DNA from: JAODBJ01 sp963782465 | GTDB taxonomy: Bacteria > Actinomycetota > Acidimicrobiia > IMCC26256 > PALSA-610 | Assembly: GCA_963782465.1 (NCBI GenBank) | Contig: CAWAJR010000004.1 | Coordinates: 310,001-374,000, forward strand | Length of the DNA stretch: 64,000 bases | Direction of reading: 5' to 3' | Part shown: positions 16,439-25,644 of the stretch, piece after piece | Numbering within the stretch: the first letter of the stretch is position 1 | How the letters are laid out: every line of letters begins with the position of its first letter | The notes under the pieces: model-generated | Seen by the model: only the letters and a program-made list of their open reading frames with translations | Database searches by the model: none | What the model was told of the DNA's origin: nothing | Program-made: the position numbers and the translations under genes

Positions 16439-18070
16439 TTGCTCGTACGCAGCCGTTTGGTCGTACTCGTCTCGACCGTGTTGCTCGGTCTGACCGCGTT
16501 TGTCGCCGGCGGCCACTTCCACGCCGCCGGCGCGACCGCTCCGAGCTATCTCTTCCGCGACGAGTTCAACGGCACCACGCTCGACGTTTCGCACTGGCAG
16601 CCCAACTGGCTGGGGGCGTCGAACGCGTCGATCACGAAGCCGATCAACGGCGCGGAGCTTTCCTGCTACGACCCTGCGCAAGTGCGCGAACCGGGCGACG
16701 GCTACCTGCACCTCTCGGCTGCGCACCGCACCTGCCGAACCGACAGCGGGACGACCTACGCGTACGCGTCGGGCCTCGTCGAGACCAACGGGCGGTTCAG
16801 CTTCACGAACGGTGTGCTCGAAGCACGCGTGTGGCTCCCCGGGACCAGTGCGATTCAGGACTGGCCCGCAGTGTGGACCGACGGCACCGGTTCGTGGCCC
16901 GCGACCGGCGAGTCCGACATCATGGAGGGGCTCAGCGGGAAGGCCTGCTTTCACTACCACTCACCCGCCGGCGGCCCGGGCGGTTGCGCGGCCGGGAACT
17001 TCACCGGTTGGCACACCTACGGTGAAGAGGTTCGCAACGGCACCGCGACCTACTACTACGACGGGGTGAAGATCGGCTCGGAGACCACGGTCGTCGCCCC
17101 GCACTACATCATCTTGAACCTCGGGGTCGGCGGGTACGGCGGCGCGGTCGCCGCGCCCGTGGAAATGCTCGTCGACTACATCCGCGTGTCGCCGCTCGAC
17201 GCAGCCGCGCCCACCACGACCACGGCCGCGCCGGCGACGACGACGACGACCACGGCCGCGCCTGCGCCGGCGCCCACACCGACGACCGGCCCGCCGGCAC
17301 CTTCGACGCCCACCGCGACCGGCGGGTACATCACCGTGAGTTCGACCGGGCGCGTCCGGGCGTTCGGGAACGCGCGTAGCCACGGCGAACTGCAGGGGCG
17401 GCAGCCGGCGGCACCGGTCGTCGCGGCGGCACCCACCGCAACCGGCCGGGGCTACTGGCTCGCCGGCCGCGACGGCAGCGTCCACGCGTTCGGCGACGCG
17501 CGCTCCTACGGTTCAATGGCGGACCGCGCGCTGCGCGCGCCCATCGTCGGCATGACGGCCACTCGTTCGGGTCACGGCTACTACCTGCTCGGCGCCGACG
17601 GCGGTGTCTTCACCTTCGGCGACGCCCGCTTCCACGGCTCGACCGGCGACCTGCACCTGGCGGCACCCGTCATCGACATCGCGTTGAGCCGCACCGGCAG
17701 GGGCTACTGGCTCGTCGCGAGCGACGGTGGGGTCTTCACCTTCGGCGACGCCCACTTCCACGGCTCCACCGGCAACCTGCACCTGACCTCGCCCATCGCG
17801 TCGATCGCGAGCGGTCGCACCGGTTACTGGCTGGTGGCCCGAGACGGTGGCATCTTCGCGTTCAACCTTCCCTTCCGCGGGTCGCTCCCGAGCCGTGGGA
17901 TCACGGGCACCACCGACGCGAACCGCATCCGCGCGTTCCGTGACGGCAGCGGTTACTACGTGCTCACGGCACACGGCGCGCTCTTCACCTTCGGCAAGGC
18001 GCCCTACTACGGCACCGCGACACCGAACGCGCGGTCCGGCCCCGCCGTCGACATGTTCGTCACCCCGTAA
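16439..18070 (+). CDS. Secreted GH16 glycoside hydrolase with GYW repeats
   Basis: 543 residues from a TTG at 16439, six bases after GGGGGA. A signal peptide (about 1-30) is followed by a GH16 jelly-roll domain (about 35-250). The catalytic motif ESDIME is at 158-163: Glu158 nucleophile, Asp160 assisting, Glu163 acid/base. GH16 enzymes cut beta-1,3/1,4-glucans and related algal or microbial polysaccharides; exact specificity is unclear. A Thr/Ala/Pro linker (about 255-290) leads to the GYWLVASDGGVFTFGDA repeats (about 297-543) also found at 4804-7875 and 8076-10400. The shared tail suggests a common way of attaching different enzymes to the outside of the cell (inference). A 45-base palindrome lies six bases after the stop. 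Confidence 0.9.
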   Translation: MLVRSRLVVLVSTVLLGLTAFVAGGHFHAAGATAPSYLFRDEFNGTTLDVSHWQPNWLGASNASITKPINGAELSCYDPAQVREPGDGYLHLSAAHRTCRTDSGTTYAYASGLVETNGRFSFTNGVLEARVWLPGTSAIQDWPAVWTDGTGSWPATGESDIMEGLSGKACFHYHSPAGGPGGCAAGNFTGWHTYGEEVRNGTATYYYDGVKIGSETTVVAPHYIILNLGVGGYGGAVAAPVEMLVDYIRVSPLDAAAPTTTTAAPATTTTTTAAPAPAPTPTTGPPAPSTPTATGGYITVSSTGRVRAFGNARSHGELQGRQPAAPVVAAAPTATGRGYWLAGRDGSVHAFGDARSYGSMADRALRAPIVGMTATRSGHGYYLLGADGGVFTFGDARFHGSTGDLHLAAPVIDIALSRTGRGYWLVASDGGVFTFGDAHFHGSTGNLHLTSPIASIASGRTGYWLVARDGGIFAFNLPFRGSLPSRGITGTTDANRIRAFRDGSGYYVLTAHGALFTFGKAPYYGTATPNARSGPAVDMFVTP

Positions 18071-18075
18071 CCCCG

Positions 18076-18120
18076 ACGTGCGTCGATAGCTATCGCATAG
18101 CGATAGCTATCGACGCACGT
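18076..18120. repeat. 45-base perfect palindrome, family P45, copy 1
   Basis: ACGTGCGTCGATAGCTATCG, a five-base loop CATAG, then the exact reverse complement. The inner GATAGCTATC is itself palindromic. The element lies between the GH16 stop and the amidase start. Two more copies are at 34035-34079 and 35861-35905. Confidence 0.95.
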
Positions 18121-18136
18121 GTCATGATCGCCGGGT

Positions 18137-19678
18137 ATGCCCGATACCCCATGGACCGCAGATGCTTGCTCGCTCGTCGACGCGTTCCGTCGTGGTGAAC
18201 GCAGCCCGGTCGAGGAACTCGAGGCGACGCTCGCCGCGATCTCCTCATCGGAACTGAACGCGTTCTCGTACCTCGATCCGGAACGCGCGCTCGACACCAC
18301 GCGTCGCGCCGACGTATCGCTCCCGTTCGGCGGCGTGCCGGCCGGCATCAAGGAACTCGAACCGGTGCTCGGATGGCCCCTGACCGAAGCGTCGCTCGTG
18401 TTCCGCGACCGGGTCGCGACCACGACGTCGACAATCGTCCGGCGTCTCCTCGGCGCGGGCGGCGCGGTGCCGGTCGGCCTCACGACCGCGAGCGAGTTCG
18501 GCGGCCTCAACGTGAGTGTCACGAAGCTCAACGGCGTGACCCGCAACCCGTGGCGACTCGACCGCACGACCGGAGGGTCGTCGGCGGGCAGTTCGGCCGC
18601 CGTCGCCGGTGGCCTCGTCACGATCGCGACCGGCGGCGACGGCGGCGGCTCGATCCGGATCCCGGCCGGCTACACGGGGCTCCTCGGCATGAAGGGCACG
18701 TTCGGTCGTATCCCCCGCACGCCGTACGCGTACTCGCGGCCGGTGACCGTGGTGCTCGGCTGCATGGCCCGGTCCGTACGCGACGCGGCCCGCTTCTACG
18801 ACGTGTGCGCGGGGTACGACCCCGCCGACCCGTCGAGCCTGCCGAGCGCCGGCAATTGGGAAGCCCAACTCGGTTCGCACGACCTCGCCGGCCGCAAGGT
18901 CGCGGTGCTGCCCTCGCTCGGCGGGGTCACGAAGATCGCGCCGGCGATGGAAGCACGCGTACGCGAAGCGGCGCGCGAGCTCATCGCCGCGACGGGGATG
19001 GTCGAGGTCGACGTTCACCTCGAACTGCCGAACCTCGCCGCCCAGTGGATGATGGGGAACCTCTCGACCCTGCTCGCCGATCTCGGCAACAAGTGGCCGG
19101 CGTGCGCGAACGACCTCACCGAGGAGGTCGCGCTCGGCTTGGTGATGTCACAGGCGCTCTACAACCTGCGCACCGCCGCAGTGGCCGAGGAACTCCGACT
19201 GCAGGCGTCCGGCGCGATGGCCGACGCGTTCGCCGGCGTCGACTTCATCATCGCGGCGTCGAACCCCGATGTCGCGTTCGCGGCCGACGCACCGACGAGC
19301 AGCCCGACCGAAAGCCCGCTCGACATCGCGCGCGGCAACCGCGCGTTGCAGGTCGCCGTACGCGGGTTGTTCGGCAGCGTGCGGTTCGCGGCCGCCGCGT
19401 TCCCGAACCTCCCGACCGCGCTGCTCGAACTGGTGAGCCGCCTGCTTCCCGATGTCGTCAGCATGGGTGCGCTCACGATGATCTCGAACCTGTACGGCAA
19501 CCCCGCAGTGTCGATCCCGGCCGGTTTCGTCGACGGTCTCCCCGTCGGCCTGCAGGTACTCGCCCGCCACCACGCCGACGCCTTGTTGTTCGACGTCGCG
19601 CTCGCCGCGGAACGCAACACGCCATGGCCACTCGTCGTGACCACGCCCGGCGCGCCGCTCCCGTCGCGCCGGTCCTAG
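18137..19678 (+). CDS. Amidase-signature family hydrolase
   Basis: 513 residues, ATG at 18137. The amidase-signature triad is visible: Lys72 in AGIKE, cis-Ser in GGSSAGSSAAVA (about 149), and the nucleophile Ser172 in GGGSIRIPAG. It hydrolyses a carboxamide; substrate unknown. No GatC/GatB partner is nearby and the C-terminal half differs from GatA, so it is not the tRNA amidotransferase subunit. The stop overlaps by four bases the convergent CMD-family gene. The P45 palindrome lies 17 bases upstream of the start, where a promoter would sit. Confidence 0.9.
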   Translation: MPDTPWTADACSLVDAFRRGERSPVEELEATLAAISSSELNAFSYLDPERALDTTRRADVSLPFGGVPAGIKELEPVLGWPLTEASLVFRDRVATTTSTIVRRLLGAGGAVPVGLTTASEFGGLNVSVTKLNGVTRNPWRLDRTTGGSSAGSSAAVAGGLVTIATGGDGGGSIRIPAGYTGLLGMKGTFGRIPRTPYAYSRPVTVVLGCMARSVRDAARFYDVCAGYDPADPSSLPSAGNWEAQLGSHDLAGRKVAVLPSLGGVTKIAPAMEARVREAARELIAATGMVEVDVHLELPNLAAQWMMGNLSTLLADLGNKWPACANDLTEEVALGLVMSQALYNLRTAAVAEELRLQASGAMADAFAGVDFIIAASNPDVAFAADAPTSSPTESPLDIARGNRALQVAVRGLFGSVRFAAAAFPNLPTALLELVSRLLPDVVSMGALTMISNLYGNPAVSIPAGFVDGLPVGLQVLARHHADALLFDVALAAERNTPWPLVVTTPGAPLPSRRS

Positions 19679-20580
19679 CGTCGTGCGCGTACGACGCTCG
19701 CGTCGACGTCGGCGACCACCGCACCCGCGCCGTCGAGATCGAAATACTCGGTGCCGCCGGTGACGTTCGCGGCGTCGGCACCCAGCGCGACCGAGATCTT
19801 GTTCGCGGCATTGCGCACCACGTCGAGGACGATCTCGGTGATTTGGTCCGGGTCGTAGTGCACGAAGACCTGTTCCACGAGCGCGGCGTCGATCGACGCG
19901 GGCTGGGTGACGATCGCATCGGTGAGGCGTAACGCGACCTTGTGCGCGTCGCCGAGATCACTCGATTCGTAACGGTCGATCGCGTCGAACGGCCGGGCGG
20001 AACCAGCCTGGTCGAGCGCGCGCACACTCAGGCGCGACTGGCACAAGCGGCACTGGTGAACGCGAGCGCCGCGCAAGCGGACGAGTTCGGTGGTGAGCGG
20101 GTCGAGCGCGGCGCGGCGCGCGACGACCTGCATGAACTCCTCGAGCACCGGCCACAAGTCGGTGGCCGCACCCGGCTCCGGCGGCTCGGGCGCCCCGAAC
20201 GGGCTGCCGTACAAGCGGCCCAGCGCCATCCGGCCACGCTGGAACACATCGACGACATAACACACCTGCGTGAACAGGAACGTGTCGGAGCCGAACGCAC
20301 CGGAGAGTGCGGCTCGCTGATCGGTCGTGGTACCGGCGACGTCGACCACGAACTGCTCGGCGAAACGAACGCCAACGTCGGTGCGCGGGTCGGCCGGCGT
20401 GCCCGGCGCGACGACGGGCACGCGACCGCTGTCGGACGGGTTCGCGAGGTGCGCGGCCACCGTCTGGTGCACCGGGGCGAGCAGGGCGACCGGGAACGCG
20501 GCGGCCGCAAGTGCTTCGGCACGGTCGAACGCCGCGAACGCGTCCGGTGCGTGTACCCGCCACGGTCGGGGATCTGCCAT
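19675..20580 (-). CDS. Carboxymuconolactone decarboxylase (AhpD-like) family protein
   Basis: 301 residues from the ATG at 20580 (MADPRPW). All-helical, with a CMD/AhpD-type motif: LVRLRGARVHQCRLCQSR around 180-197, a CxxC redox pair, followed by a helix ending in the conserved acidic/His region (EQVFVHYDPDQITEIVLDVVRNAANK). AhpD-like members act as disulfide reductases or peroxidase partners; others are decarboxylases. It is longer than typical single-domain members, with an N-terminal half of unknown role. Divergent from the PPOX gene. Confidence 0.78.
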   Translation of the reverse strand: MADPRPWRVHAPDAFAAFDRAEALAAAAFPVALLAPVHQTVAAHLANPSDSGRVPVVAPGTPADPRTDVGVRFAEQFVVDVAGTTTDQRAALSGAFGSDTFLFTQVCYVVDVFQRGRMALGRLYGSPFGAPEPPEPGAATDLWPVLEEFMQVVARRAALDPLTTELVRLRGARVHQCRLCQSRLSVRALDQAGSARPFDAIDRYESSDLGDAHKVALRLTDAIVTQPASIDAALVEQVFVHYDPDQITEIVLDVVRNAANKISVALGADAANVTGGTEYFDLDGAGAVVADVDASVVRARR

Positions 20581-20686
20581 CCCTTGTGCATACTCCCGGA
20601 CCGGCTCCGGGGGCAACCAAGCCGACTTGGCTGCGGCGGCCGCAATGCGCAACGCTCAAGGTCCGAACCGCCGAAAGGACGTCCTC

Positions 20687-21193
20687 ATGGGCACGAACCA
20701 ACGTGCGCAGATCACGATGACCGACGAAGAGATCGCCGCGTTCATCGAGCGGAGCCGAACCGCGACGATGGCGACCATCGGCCCGACGGGCCTACCCCAC
20801 CTGGTCGCGATGTGGTACGCCCTCGTCGACGGAAAGATCTGCTTCGAGACCAAGCTGCGTTCGCAGAAGGTGCAGAACCTGCGGCGCGATCCCCGCATCA
20901 CGGTGATGGTCGAGGACGGCTTCACCTACGACACGCTGCGAGGTGTGTCACTCGAAGGGCGCGGCGTGATCCTGGAAGACCCGGAAGAAATCTGGCCGGT
21001 CGGGGTGAGCGTCTTCGAGCGCTACCAGGGCCCCTACACCGATGAGATGAAACCGTTCGTCGAGGTGATGCTGCACAAGCGCGTCGCGGTGCGCGTTGAA
21101 GTCGACCGGGTGCGTTCCTGGGACCACCGCAAGCTCGGGATGGAACCGACACCCGTCGGCGGTACGACGGCGGCGTTCTTGCCGCACGCGTGA
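20687..21193 (+). CDS. PPOX-class (F420-dependent) split-barrel flavoenzyme
   Basis: 168 residues, ATG at 20687 preceded by GAAAGGA. It has the pyridoxamine-phosphate-oxidase-like barrel: FIERSRTATMATIGPTGLPHLVAMWYALVDGKICFETKLRSQKVQNLRRDPRI is typical of actinobacterial F420/FMN-binding members, including the KVxNLRRDPR phosphate-binding helix. It probably reduces an unsaturated small molecule using F420 (inference). The stop overlaps the GTG start of the next gene (GTGA), so the two are cotranscribed. Confidence 0.87.
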   Translation: MGTNQRAQITMTDEEIAAFIERSRTATMATIGPTGLPHLVAMWYALVDGKICFETKLRSQKVQNLRRDPRITVMVEDGFTYDTLRGVSLEGRGVILEDPEEIWPVGVSVFERYQGPYTDEMKPFVEVMLHKRVAVRVEVDRVRSWDHRKLGMEPTPVGGTTAAFLPHA

Positions 21194-22347
21194 ACCCGAT
21201 CGGAGAACTGCTCGCCGCCGACGAACAGTTCACCCACCAGATTGCCGACACGTTCGCGGTCGTCGGCACGAGTGATCTCTCGTGGACCGAGAAGGTCTGC
21301 GCGATGGCGATGGCCCGCGACGGGAGCCTGCAACTCGGTTTCGGGCTCGGGAAGTACGCCAACCGCAACGTGATGGACGCGTATGCCGCGGTGAGCCGCG
21401 GCCCCGAACAGATCACGGTGCGGGCGAGCCGACGCCTTTCACCGACACCGGAACTCACCGCGATCGGGCCGGTGCATTACGAGATCGTCGAGCCGATGCG
21501 GAAGGTGCGCTTCCGGCTCGAAGCGAACGACTGCCAACCGATCGCGTTCGACTGGGTGTTCGAATCGGTCGTCCCGGCGTTCATGGAAGACCGTTCGCAT
21601 TCACGCACCCAATACCGTGTCTCGACCGACCTGGTGCGCTACCACCAGATCGGGGTGGCTTCGGGCTGGGTCGAGCTCGACGGGACGCGCACCGAGATCG
21701 ACCCGTCGACGTGGGTATCGACACGCGATCACTCGTGGGGCGTGCGCTACGACGTCGGCGTCCCGCTCGTCGACGTCGAAGGCGCGGGCGGCGGGATCCG
21801 GCGCGGTGTCGGCTTCATGATGATCTGGAGCCCGACGCTGCTCGAACGCCCCGACGGGACGCGCTACGGGCTCCACCTGCACTTCACCCGGTTCGTCGCG
21901 CCGGGCTTCGAGCAGAAGATGGTGATCGGCGGCGTCGAACATCCCGACGGGCGGCGGGAGCCGATCGTCGGCATCGAACCCGACCTCCGCTTCGACCCGG
22001 TGAACCGCCGCCTCCTCGGCGGCACGCTGGTCGCGGCGCTGGCCGACGGCACCGAACGACCATTGACGATCGAGGTACTCGGCGACACCGGCGTACACCT
22101 CGGTGCGGGCCTCTACTTCGGGTTCGACGGCCACCATCACGGCGAGTTCCGCGGCGCGCTGCACGTCGACGGTGAACGCTTCGCCGACTGCCGCCTGCCT
22201 GATGTGGCGCGCCGGCTGCACCAGATCCGCGACACCACGATCCGTATCACCGACCCCGTCGGCGGTGGCGTCGGTTACGGCAACTGCCAGCCGATGGCGG
22301 TCGGCCCGTGGCCGGATCTCGGCCTCGACGAAGACAACTGGCTCTGA
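21190..22347 (+). CDS. Unknown protein, possibly CrtC/AttH-like lipocalin fold
   Basis: 385 residues. The GTG at 21190 overlaps the PPOX stop. No membrane segment or signal peptide. I do not recognise a characterised family. The repeated beta-rich segments and the DHSWGVR motif (about 178-184) with FMMIWSP after it resemble two-domain beta-barrel proteins of the CrtC/AttH type, seen beside lipid- and steroid-degradation genes. Cotranscription with a PPOX flavoenzyme suggests action on a hydrophobic substrate (inference). A palindrome begins two bases after the stop. Confidence 0.65.
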   Translation: MNPIGELLAADEQFTHQIADTFAVVGTSDLSWTEKVCAMAMARDGSLQLGFGLGKYANRNVMDAYAAVSRGPEQITVRASRRLSPTPELTAIGPVHYEIVEPMRKVRFRLEANDCQPIAFDWVFESVVPAFMEDRSHSRTQYRVSTDLVRYHQIGVASGWVELDGTRTEIDPSTWVSTRDHSWGVRYDVGVPLVDVEGAGGGIRRGVGFMMIWSPTLLERPDGTRYGLHLHFTRFVAPGFEQKMVIGGVEHPDGRREPIVGIEPDLRFDPVNRRLLGGTLVAALADGTERPLTIEVLGDTGVHLGAGLYFGFDGHHHGEFRGALHVDGERFADCRLPDVARRLHQIRDTTIRITDPVGGGVGYGNCQPMAVGPWPDLGLDEDNWL

Positions 22348-22348
22348 G

Positions 22349-22426
22349 CCGGGTTGTGACGTTTACACCCCTCTAGGGGAGCACAAACGTCACAACCCGG
22401 TGAGGGGGTGGACGGGCGCCGGCGAG
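22349..22426. repeat. 3'-end palindrome plus tail, family G3, copy 1
   Basis: Arms GGGTTGTGACGTTT (22351-22364) and AAACGTCACAACCC (22385-22398) enclose a second stem CCCCT/AGGGG. A 28-base GC-rich tail follows and is nearly identical after the copy at 23130. The TGA of the minus-strand membrane protein gene is inside the right arm; the plus-strand gene stops three bases before the left arm. Terminator-like in both directions, but without a T-run. Confidence 0.9.
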
Positions 22427-23091
22427 GGTCGCTGCGCCTTCGACCAGCAGACGGTGAGAAACGCGGCAACAACCAAGCCGCCGACCGCGACGAGCACCAT
22501 GAGCGCGTTCTGCGCGATCGACCATCCGAGCGGCAGGGCGACTGCACGATCTCCGAGTACGTCGACGCCAAGGCTCGCGGGCGACGGTGCCAGCCCCGGC
22601 ACGAGCACCGCAACGACCAGTGCGGTGCAGAGCCAACGGATCGCCGCGTTCGTCTCGCCTTGGTGCTTCGCCGGCACGACCGCGTTCGTTGTGTAGTGCA
22701 TCGCACCCGCGGCGACGAAGAAACCCAAACCGATCGCGATCCCCACGGTTCGCATGGTGCCGATACGGCGGTCGGCCGCACGGCGGGCAAGCCGGATCAT
22801 CCACAGCGCGCCGGCGACAAAAGCAACCTGCCAGCAACCTCGGTCGAGGCTGGTCAAGGCGGCGTTCGGGCCCGTAGCGAGGCCGATCGCGCTGTGCCAA
22901 GTGTTCATCGAACTCGTCAAGTAACCGGAACTGTTGAGCGTTCCGGTCGTGTGCTCAACGGTGAAGATACGCACGACACCGAGGACCGCGAGCCAGTGGA
23001 TCGCGGCGAACGTCGAGCCGGCCACGCTGGCGACGAACGCGTTCAGCGCCATCCACGGTTCACGGCGAACCCACCCCACGAACGCACCCAC
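22390..23091 (-). CDS. Integral membrane protein, last gene of the B12-type operon, unknown function
   Basis: 233 residues with about five hydrophobic segments (near 17-45, 80-100, 112-132, 155-175 and 195-218). I do not recognise the family. It follows the S component of the ECF transporter on the same strand with a 76-base gap that holds a palindrome, so it may or may not be part of the operon. Its C-terminus (APVHPLTGL) is the same as that of the S component because both are encoded by a repeated DNA element. ATG 23091 is used; an internal Met at residue 14 is an alternative. Confidence 0.65.
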   Translation of the reverse strand: MGAFVGWVRREPWMALNAFVASVAGSTFAAIHWLAVLGVVRIFTVEHTTGTLNSSGYLTSSMNTWHSAIGLATGPNAALTSLDRGCWQVAFVAGALWMIRLARRAADRRIGTMRTVGIAIGLGFFVAAGAMHYTTNAVVPAKHQGETNAAIRWLCTALVVAVLVPGLAPSPASLGVDVLGDRAVALPLGWSIAQNALMVLVAVGGLVVAAFLTVCWSKAQRPSPAPVHPLTGL

Positions 23092-23129
23092 CTCGGCAGT
23101 ATCGCGCCGACCGCTCGACCGCGACAGTT

Positions 23130-23203
23130 GGGTTGTGACGTTTACACCCCTCTACGGGGTACAAACGTCACAACCCGGCGAGGGGGTGGACGGGCGCCGG
23201 CGG
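23130..23203. repeat. 3'-end palindrome plus tail, family G3, copy 2
   Basis: Same arms as the copy at 22351 (GGGTTGTGACGTTT at 23130-23143 and its complement at 23163-23176), with inner CCCC/GGGG pairing and the same GC-rich tail. The TGA of the ECF S-component gene is inside the right arm, and the tail encodes its last residues. Confidence 0.92.
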
Positions 23204-23998
23204 CGGCGCGCCGAAGGAGGCGCGGCGGGCGGCGCGGCGGAGCGCGAGGAGCACGGGACTGCCCACGATCGCGAGCAACGCCGCGTTGGTGAACGCGCGG
23301 CCGACGTCCCAACCGAGCGACGTCGTGACGTCGAACGCGATGAAACGGTGGACGTTGGTGGCCCACGACGCGCCGGGCACGAACGAAATGTCGGTACGCG
23401 ACCCGACCACGAACGGCCAGAACGAAAGGTTCAACAACAAGCCGTACACGAAGGCCGAGACCGCGCCGTACAGCATCAGCAGGAGCACTTCCCGCCGTCC
23501 GGTCGCGGGCGGCAGCAGGCCGGCACCGAGCCCGACCCAGGCACAGCCGAACATCTGGTACGGGAGCCACGGCCCGACCCCGCCGGTGATGATCGCCGAA
23601 GCGAACAACGTCGTCGCACCGAGCGTGAACCCGAAGCCGGGGCCGAGCGCGCGCCCGCCCAACACGATGAGGAAGAACACGGTTTCGATCCCCGCGGTCC
23701 CCGCGCCGAGCGGCCGCAGCGCAGCACCGAGCGCCGACAACACACCGAGTAGCGCCACCGTCTTCGCGTCGAGCCCGCGATCGCCCATCTGCGCGAGCAC
23801 GATCGCGAGCACGACGAACAGCAACAGGCCGAACATGACCGGCGCAACACTGTTGGTGCCGATCGACGCGCCGGGCCGCACGAAGAACGGCCACATGAAC
23901 GCGACCAGGCCGAACACCGACGCGACCACGAGCGTCACGGCAACCCGCGGGCCGATACCGACGGCGGCCGAACGGCCCTTCACGGCCACGCCCGTCAC
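23168..23998 (-). CDS. ECF transporter substrate-binding (S) component, predicted cobalamin-specific
   Basis: 276 residues from a GTG at 23998 that overlaps the ATPase stop (GTGA). Six or so hydrophobic helices; regions such as LVVASVFGLVAFMWPFF, LGVLSALGAALRPLGAG and GCAWVGLGAGLLPP match the ECF S-component pattern, in which small-side-chain helix 1 contacts the T component. The substrate cannot be read from the sequence, but the operon is led by a cobalamin riboswitch and two B12-binding-like secreted proteins, so cobalamin or a corrinoid is predicted. The C-terminal APVHPLAGL comes from a repeat element. Confidence 0.85.
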   Translation of the reverse strand: MTGVAVKGRSAAVGIGPRVAVTLVVASVFGLVAFMWPFFVRPGASIGTNSVAPVMFGLLLFVVLAIVLAQMGDRGLDAKTVALLGVLSALGAALRPLGAGTAGIETVFFLIVLGGRALGPGFGFTLGATTLFASAIITGGVGPWLPYQMFGCAWVGLGAGLLPPATGRREVLLLMLYGAVSAFVYGLLLNLSFWPFVVGSRTDISFVPGASWATNVHRFIAFDVTTSLGWDVGRAFTNAALLAIVGSPVLLALRRAARRASFGAPPPAPVHPLAGL

Positions 23999-25644
23999 AC
24001 CGCCCCCGTCGCGGCCGCGTCGAACGCGCCCGCCCGCTGCAACTGATCGACCGTCAACCACGGCAACGGCGCCAGGACCTTCGCGACTTGCGGCGCGACG
24101 AGCGGCGACGCCGCCAGCACGTCGCCGCTCGGGCCGTCGGCGACGATCTCGCCTTCCGCGATCACCACGACGCGATGGGCGACGGTCGCCGCGAACTCGA
24201 CGTCGTGCGTGGCGACTACGACGGCGCGGCCGAGGCCCGACAGTTTCCGCAGCACGTTCGCGAGGTGACGTTTCGCGACGTAGTCGAGCCCGCGTGTCGG
24301 TTCGTCGAGCAGGACGACGCGCGGCGTCGCGGTCAACTGCACCGCGAGGACGACGAGCAGGCGCTGGCCTTCGGAGAGATCACGCGGATGGGTGTCGTCG
24401 GCGATGCCGGCCGCCAACCGGTCGAGCAGCCGCCGCGCCGCGCCCGGTTCGGCGTGCGATTCGACGTCGGCCTGCACGAGCTCGTCGCCGACGCGATCGA
24501 GGTACAGCAGGTCGGACGCGCTCTGCGGGACGAGCCCGACGACATGGCGGGCACGGTCGGGAGGCAGGTCGCGCGGGTCGGCACCGTCGACCCGGACCGT
24601 GCCGCCCTGCCGTTCACCGGTGCCTTGCAGCGCCCAGAGCAACGACGACTTTCCCGACCCGTTCCGGCCCATCAGCGCGACGACTTCACCCGCTCGCAAG
24701 GTGCAATCGACCTCGCGCACGGCGACGACCGCGCCGTGCCGCACGACGATGCGCCGGGCTTCCAGCACGACTGCCGGAGCGGGGCCCGGCGCGGGCGTGA
24801 CCGCAGGCGGCGGCGACACCGCGGCGAGCCGGGCCCGGAGGTCGCCGGCGCGGCGGCGCGCGTCGCGGATCGACAACGGCAGCGGTTGCCAGCCGGCGGC
24901 GCGGGCCAGCTCGACGACCGGCGGCGCGAGGTCGAGGTGCCCGAGCACGTCGGGCGGCGACCCGTGCTCGGCACTCCCGTCGCCGCGCAAGTACACGACG
25001 CAGTCCGCGTATTGCACGACGCGTTCGAGGCGATGCTCGGCCACCACCACCGTGATCCCGAGGTCGTGGACGAGCCGGGTCACCGCCGAGAGCACCTCTT
25101 CGGCCGCGGCCGGGTCGAGGGCGGAGGTGGGTTCGTCGAGGACGAGGACCGCCGGGTGCGCGGTGAGCGCGGCGCCGATCGCGGCGCGCTGCAACTGGCC
25201 GCCCGACAGTTGCGCGAGCGGGCGACGGCGGAGGTCGGCCAGACCGAGCAGGTCGAGCGTCTCCTCCACCCGTTTGCGCATCGTCGTCGGCGCGACGCCG
25301 AGCTGCTCCATGCCGTAGGCAAGTTCCTCTTCGAGCGTGTCGGTGACGCAACCGGCCAGCGGGTCCTGGGTCACCATGCCGACGACGTCGGCGAGTTCGC
25401 GGGGTGGGAAGTCGCGCGTGTCGCGACCCTCGACGACCACCCGGCCCTGCAACAACCCACCGGTGAAATGCGGGACCAACCCGTTTATGGCGTGCAGCAG
25501 GGTCGACTTGCCGCTCCCGGTCGAGCCGACCACCAGGCACAGTTCGCCGGCGGGAACACCGAAATGCACGTCGCGCAACGCGGGTTGGCCGGCGTCGGCG
25601 TAGGTGAACGTGACGTGGTCGAAGTCGATCGCGCTGGTGCTCAT
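23995..25644 (-). CDS. ECF transporter fused A-A' ATPase
   Basis: 549 residues holding two ABC nucleotide-binding domains in one chain. Domain 1 (about 1-240): GSTGSGKST, signature LSGGQLQR, Walker B VLVLDEPTSALD. Domain 2 (about 295-520): MGRNGSGKSS, degenerate signature LSEGQRLL, Walker B VVLLDEPTRGLD. It powers substrate uptake with the T and S subunits. ATG 25644 overlaps the T-component stop (ATGA) and its own stop overlaps the S-component start. The longer open frame upstream of 25644 is the antisense-like shadow of the T gene. Confidence 0.93.
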   Translation of the reverse strand: MSTSAIDFDHVTFTYADAGQPALRDVHFGVPAGELCLVVGSTGSGKSTLLHAINGLVPHFTGGLLQGRVVVEGRDTRDFPPRELADVVGMVTQDPLAGCVTDTLEEELAYGMEQLGVAPTTMRKRVEETLDLLGLADLRRRPLAQLSGGQLQRAAIGAALTAHPAVLVLDEPTSALDPAAAEEVLSAVTRLVHDLGITVVVAEHRLERVVQYADCVVYLRGDGSAEHGSPPDVLGHLDLAPPVVELARAAGWQPLPLSIRDARRRAGDLRARLAAVSPPPAVTPAPGPAPAVVLEARRIVVRHGAVVAVREVDCTLRAGEVVALMGRNGSGKSSLLWALQGTGERQGGTVRVDGADPRDLPPDRARHVVGLVPQSASDLLYLDRVGDELVQADVESHAEPGAARRLLDRLAAGIADDTHPRDLSEGQRLLVVLAVQLTATPRVVLLDEPTRGLDYVAKRHLANVLRKLSGLGRAVVVATHDVEFAATVAHRVVVIAEGEIVADGPSGDVLAASPLVAPQVAKVLAPLPWLTVDQLQRAGAFDAAATGAV

